Assembly (NCBI GenBank): GCA_003284565.1
Contig: QBXO01000006.1
Span: 1-64,000 of the forward strand
Reading direction: 5' to 3'
Source of the DNA: SAR116 cluster bacterium AG-321-K23
Lineage (GTDB): Bacteria; Pseudomonadota; Alphaproteobacteria; Puniceispirillales; Marisalimonadaceae
DNA: 64,000 nucleotides
Both the position numbers and the translations under genes were made by a program. Below the pieces are notes generated by a model that was not told where the DNA came from, did no database searches, and was given only the letters and a program-made list of their open reading frames with translations. Positions 62,842 through 64,000 of the stretch are shown here, piece by piece (positions within the stretch are counted from its first letter, which is position 1; every line of letters starts with the position of its first letter).

Positions 62842-63729
62842 TTAATTATTCTCCATTGGTAAAGTTTGATCAATAGCTGCCCATTCGTGAAGGGAATTAT
62901 CATAAATTGTAATATTTTCAAAACCTAATTGATATAGTACAAATGCCTCTAAAGATGCGGCAATACCGCCACCACAGTAATTTAAAATACAGCTGTCTCT
63001 AGATATGTTATTGACTTGAAAAATTTTTAATAATTCATTAAATTTTTTAAATTTACCTGTTTCACTATCAAGTAATTCGTGAAATGGTATATTGATACTT
63101 GTAGGTATTCTCCCAGGTCTTCCATACCTTGAATTTTCACCATTATGGATATCGTCAGTTAATGAATTTAATATTGTAAACTTTGGATTATTCATGGCTT
63201 CAAGAACTACATCTTTATTAACAAAAATATTATTTCTTGGTGAAAAAACAAAATCAGATTTTGAGAAAGTTAAATTATCTTTTGAGGTAGGTAAGTTTTT
63301 TTTTTGCCACTGATTAAATCCACCATCTAATATACTTACTCGATCAAATCCTACAGCCCTTAACATCCACCAAATACGTGCAGACCATTGTGCTCCATTC
63401 CTAGAATAAAGAATTACATGATAATCGTTTCCAATTCCCTGTTTTTTAAAACTATCTGCGAGAATTTCAAGTTTAGGTAGAGTAAACCTATACGGACTGG
63501 TTTTATCGGATAGATCTAAATGAAGGTCTAAAAAACTAGAATTCATAATATTACAAAATTCATAATTTTCTCTACCACTCTCTACAATGTAGGGTAAGGT
63601 AGGGTCATTATCTCTATAATGTAGATAAGTTGTACAATCATATATTCTTATATTTTCGTTATTAAGATTTTTACTTAACCATTCACAGCTAACAATTGCT
63701 TCGGGATTTCTCCAAGTATCTAATTTCAT
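62842..63729 (-). CDS. thiosulfate/3-mercaptopyruvate sulfurtransferase (tandem rhodanese)
   Basis: A 295-residue protein with two rhodanese domains. The first (about 1-140) lacks the active Cys, as usual; the second carries the persulfide-forming Cys252 in NYCGGGIAASLEAF. VSCEWLSKNLNNENIRIYDC, SRNGAQWSARIWWMLRAVGF and GRIPTSINIPFHELLD are family segments. CGGG in place of CGSG may favour neither substrate clearly. It lies 32 bases from the quinone reductase and shares a reading frame with rsmJ beyond a single TAA stop. Confidence 0.9.
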   Translation of the reverse strand: MKLDTWRNPEAIVSCEWLSKNLNNENIRIYDCTTYLHYRDNDPTLPYIVESGRENYEFCNIMNSSFLDLHLDLSDKTSPYRFTLPKLEILADSFKKQGIGNDYHVILYSRNGAQWSARIWWMLRAVGFDRVSILDGGFNQWQKKNLPTSKDNLTFSKSDFVFSPRNNIFVNKDVVLEAMNNPKFTILNSLTDDIHNGENSRYGRPGRIPTSINIPFHELLDSETGKFKKFNELLKIFQVNNISRDSCILNYCGGGIAASLEAFVLYQLGFENITIYDNSLHEWAAIDQTLPMENN

Positions 63730-63761
63730 AATTTTTAATTTTCTATGTTAAAAAGACTTTA

Positions 63762-64000
63762 TCAAGGCTCCAAATATACACTACCGCCACCACTTCTAGA
63801 TTCTAACATATTATGAGCTAAGTTAGCATCTTTAAGTTTAAAAGGTTGAAATTCTGGTAATGTGATTTTATTATTTTTAAATTCTTGAAAAACTGAATTA
63901 GCCATTCTTTTGTATAAGGCTGAGTCAGAAATATAATCAAATAAAATAGGTCTCGAAATTGTAAGTGATTTACTGGCTAAAATAGACATTGAAATTGGAT
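63762..64000 (-). CDS. NADPH:quinone oxidoreductase-like protein (5' part outside window)
   Basis: C-terminal end of a medium-chain zinc-independent quinone reductase. Only about 79 residues are in the window; the gene runs beyond base 64000 on the minus strand. The segment MSILASKSLTISRPILFDY followed by ALYKRMAN, FQPFKLKDANLAHNMLESR and GGGSVYLEP matches QorA-type C-termini (SLFLTRPTLFDYI, then AAQAHRDLEGRKT). An internal ATG at 63989 is not the start. It would be cotranscribed with the sulfurtransferase. Confidence 0.85.
   Translation of the reverse strand, partial: PISMSILASKSLTISRPILFDYISDSALYKRMANSVFQEFKNNKITLPEFQPFKLKDANLAHNMLESRSGGGSVYLEP

Overview
The window is a gene-dense stretch of an AT-rich bacterial chromosome (roughly 30% GC by eye), with most gaps under 160 bases. 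No tRNA, rRNA, transposase, phage module or CRISPR array was seen. The block rplU-rpmA-obgE-proB-proA-nadD-rsfS-rlmH-gpmI-ctpA-rppH next to the end of the atp operon is typical of Alphaproteobacteria. Tetrameric sarcosine oxidase, three TRAP transporters, a LIV-type ABC transporter and many small-molecule oxidoreductases suggest a streamlined, heterotrophic marine alphaproteobacterium. The lineage is inferred, not proven.

Layout. 1-1.6 kb: end of the ATP synthase operon (atpD, atpC). 1.6-12.3 kb, minus strand: housekeeping block for ribosome, proline, NAD and cell envelope, read from a recognisable promoter before rplU. 12.4-18.4 kb, minus: branched-chain amino-acid-type ABC transporter with an M23 peptidase at its 3' end and a terminator/attenuator after the binding-protein gene. 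18.5-23.6 kb, plus: soxBDAG. 23.6-26.6 kb, minus: TRAP transporter 1. 26.8-27.8 kb: an LDH2-family reductase. 27.8-31.0 kb, minus: TRAP transporter 2 with a 78-residue companion. 31.1-36.1 kb, plus: an apparent aromatic-ring cleavage operon (extradiol dioxygenase, FAD hydroxylase, IclR regulator, second extradiol dioxygenase, FAH-family hydrolase). 36.1-41.5 kb: DUF445, an SDR lacking catalytic residues, AlaX, a methyltransferase, a GMC oxidoreductase and TerC. 41.5-44.8 kb: a fused TRAP permease divergent from its binding protein and a 40-residue membrane peptide. 44.9-57.5 kb: mixed catabolic enzymes (amidase, RidA, dehydrogenases, dehalogenase, CoA transferase, D-aminoacylase-like amidohydrolase) and exporters. 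57.6-64 kb: alcohol dehydrogenase, a frame-broken cytochrome c', chromate transporter, MOSC protein, small membrane proteins, RsmJ with no ordinary start codon, a sulfurtransferase and a partial quinone reductase.

Together the genes describe a cell that takes up organic acids, amino acids and methylated amines through binding-protein transporters and feeds them into demethylation, ring cleavage and CoA-linked pathways. The most interesting parts are the TRAP 2/ring-cleavage locus with a perfect 17-bp palindrome in its divergent promoter region, the two tiny TRAP-linked proteins, the split cytochrome c' and the rsmJ start.
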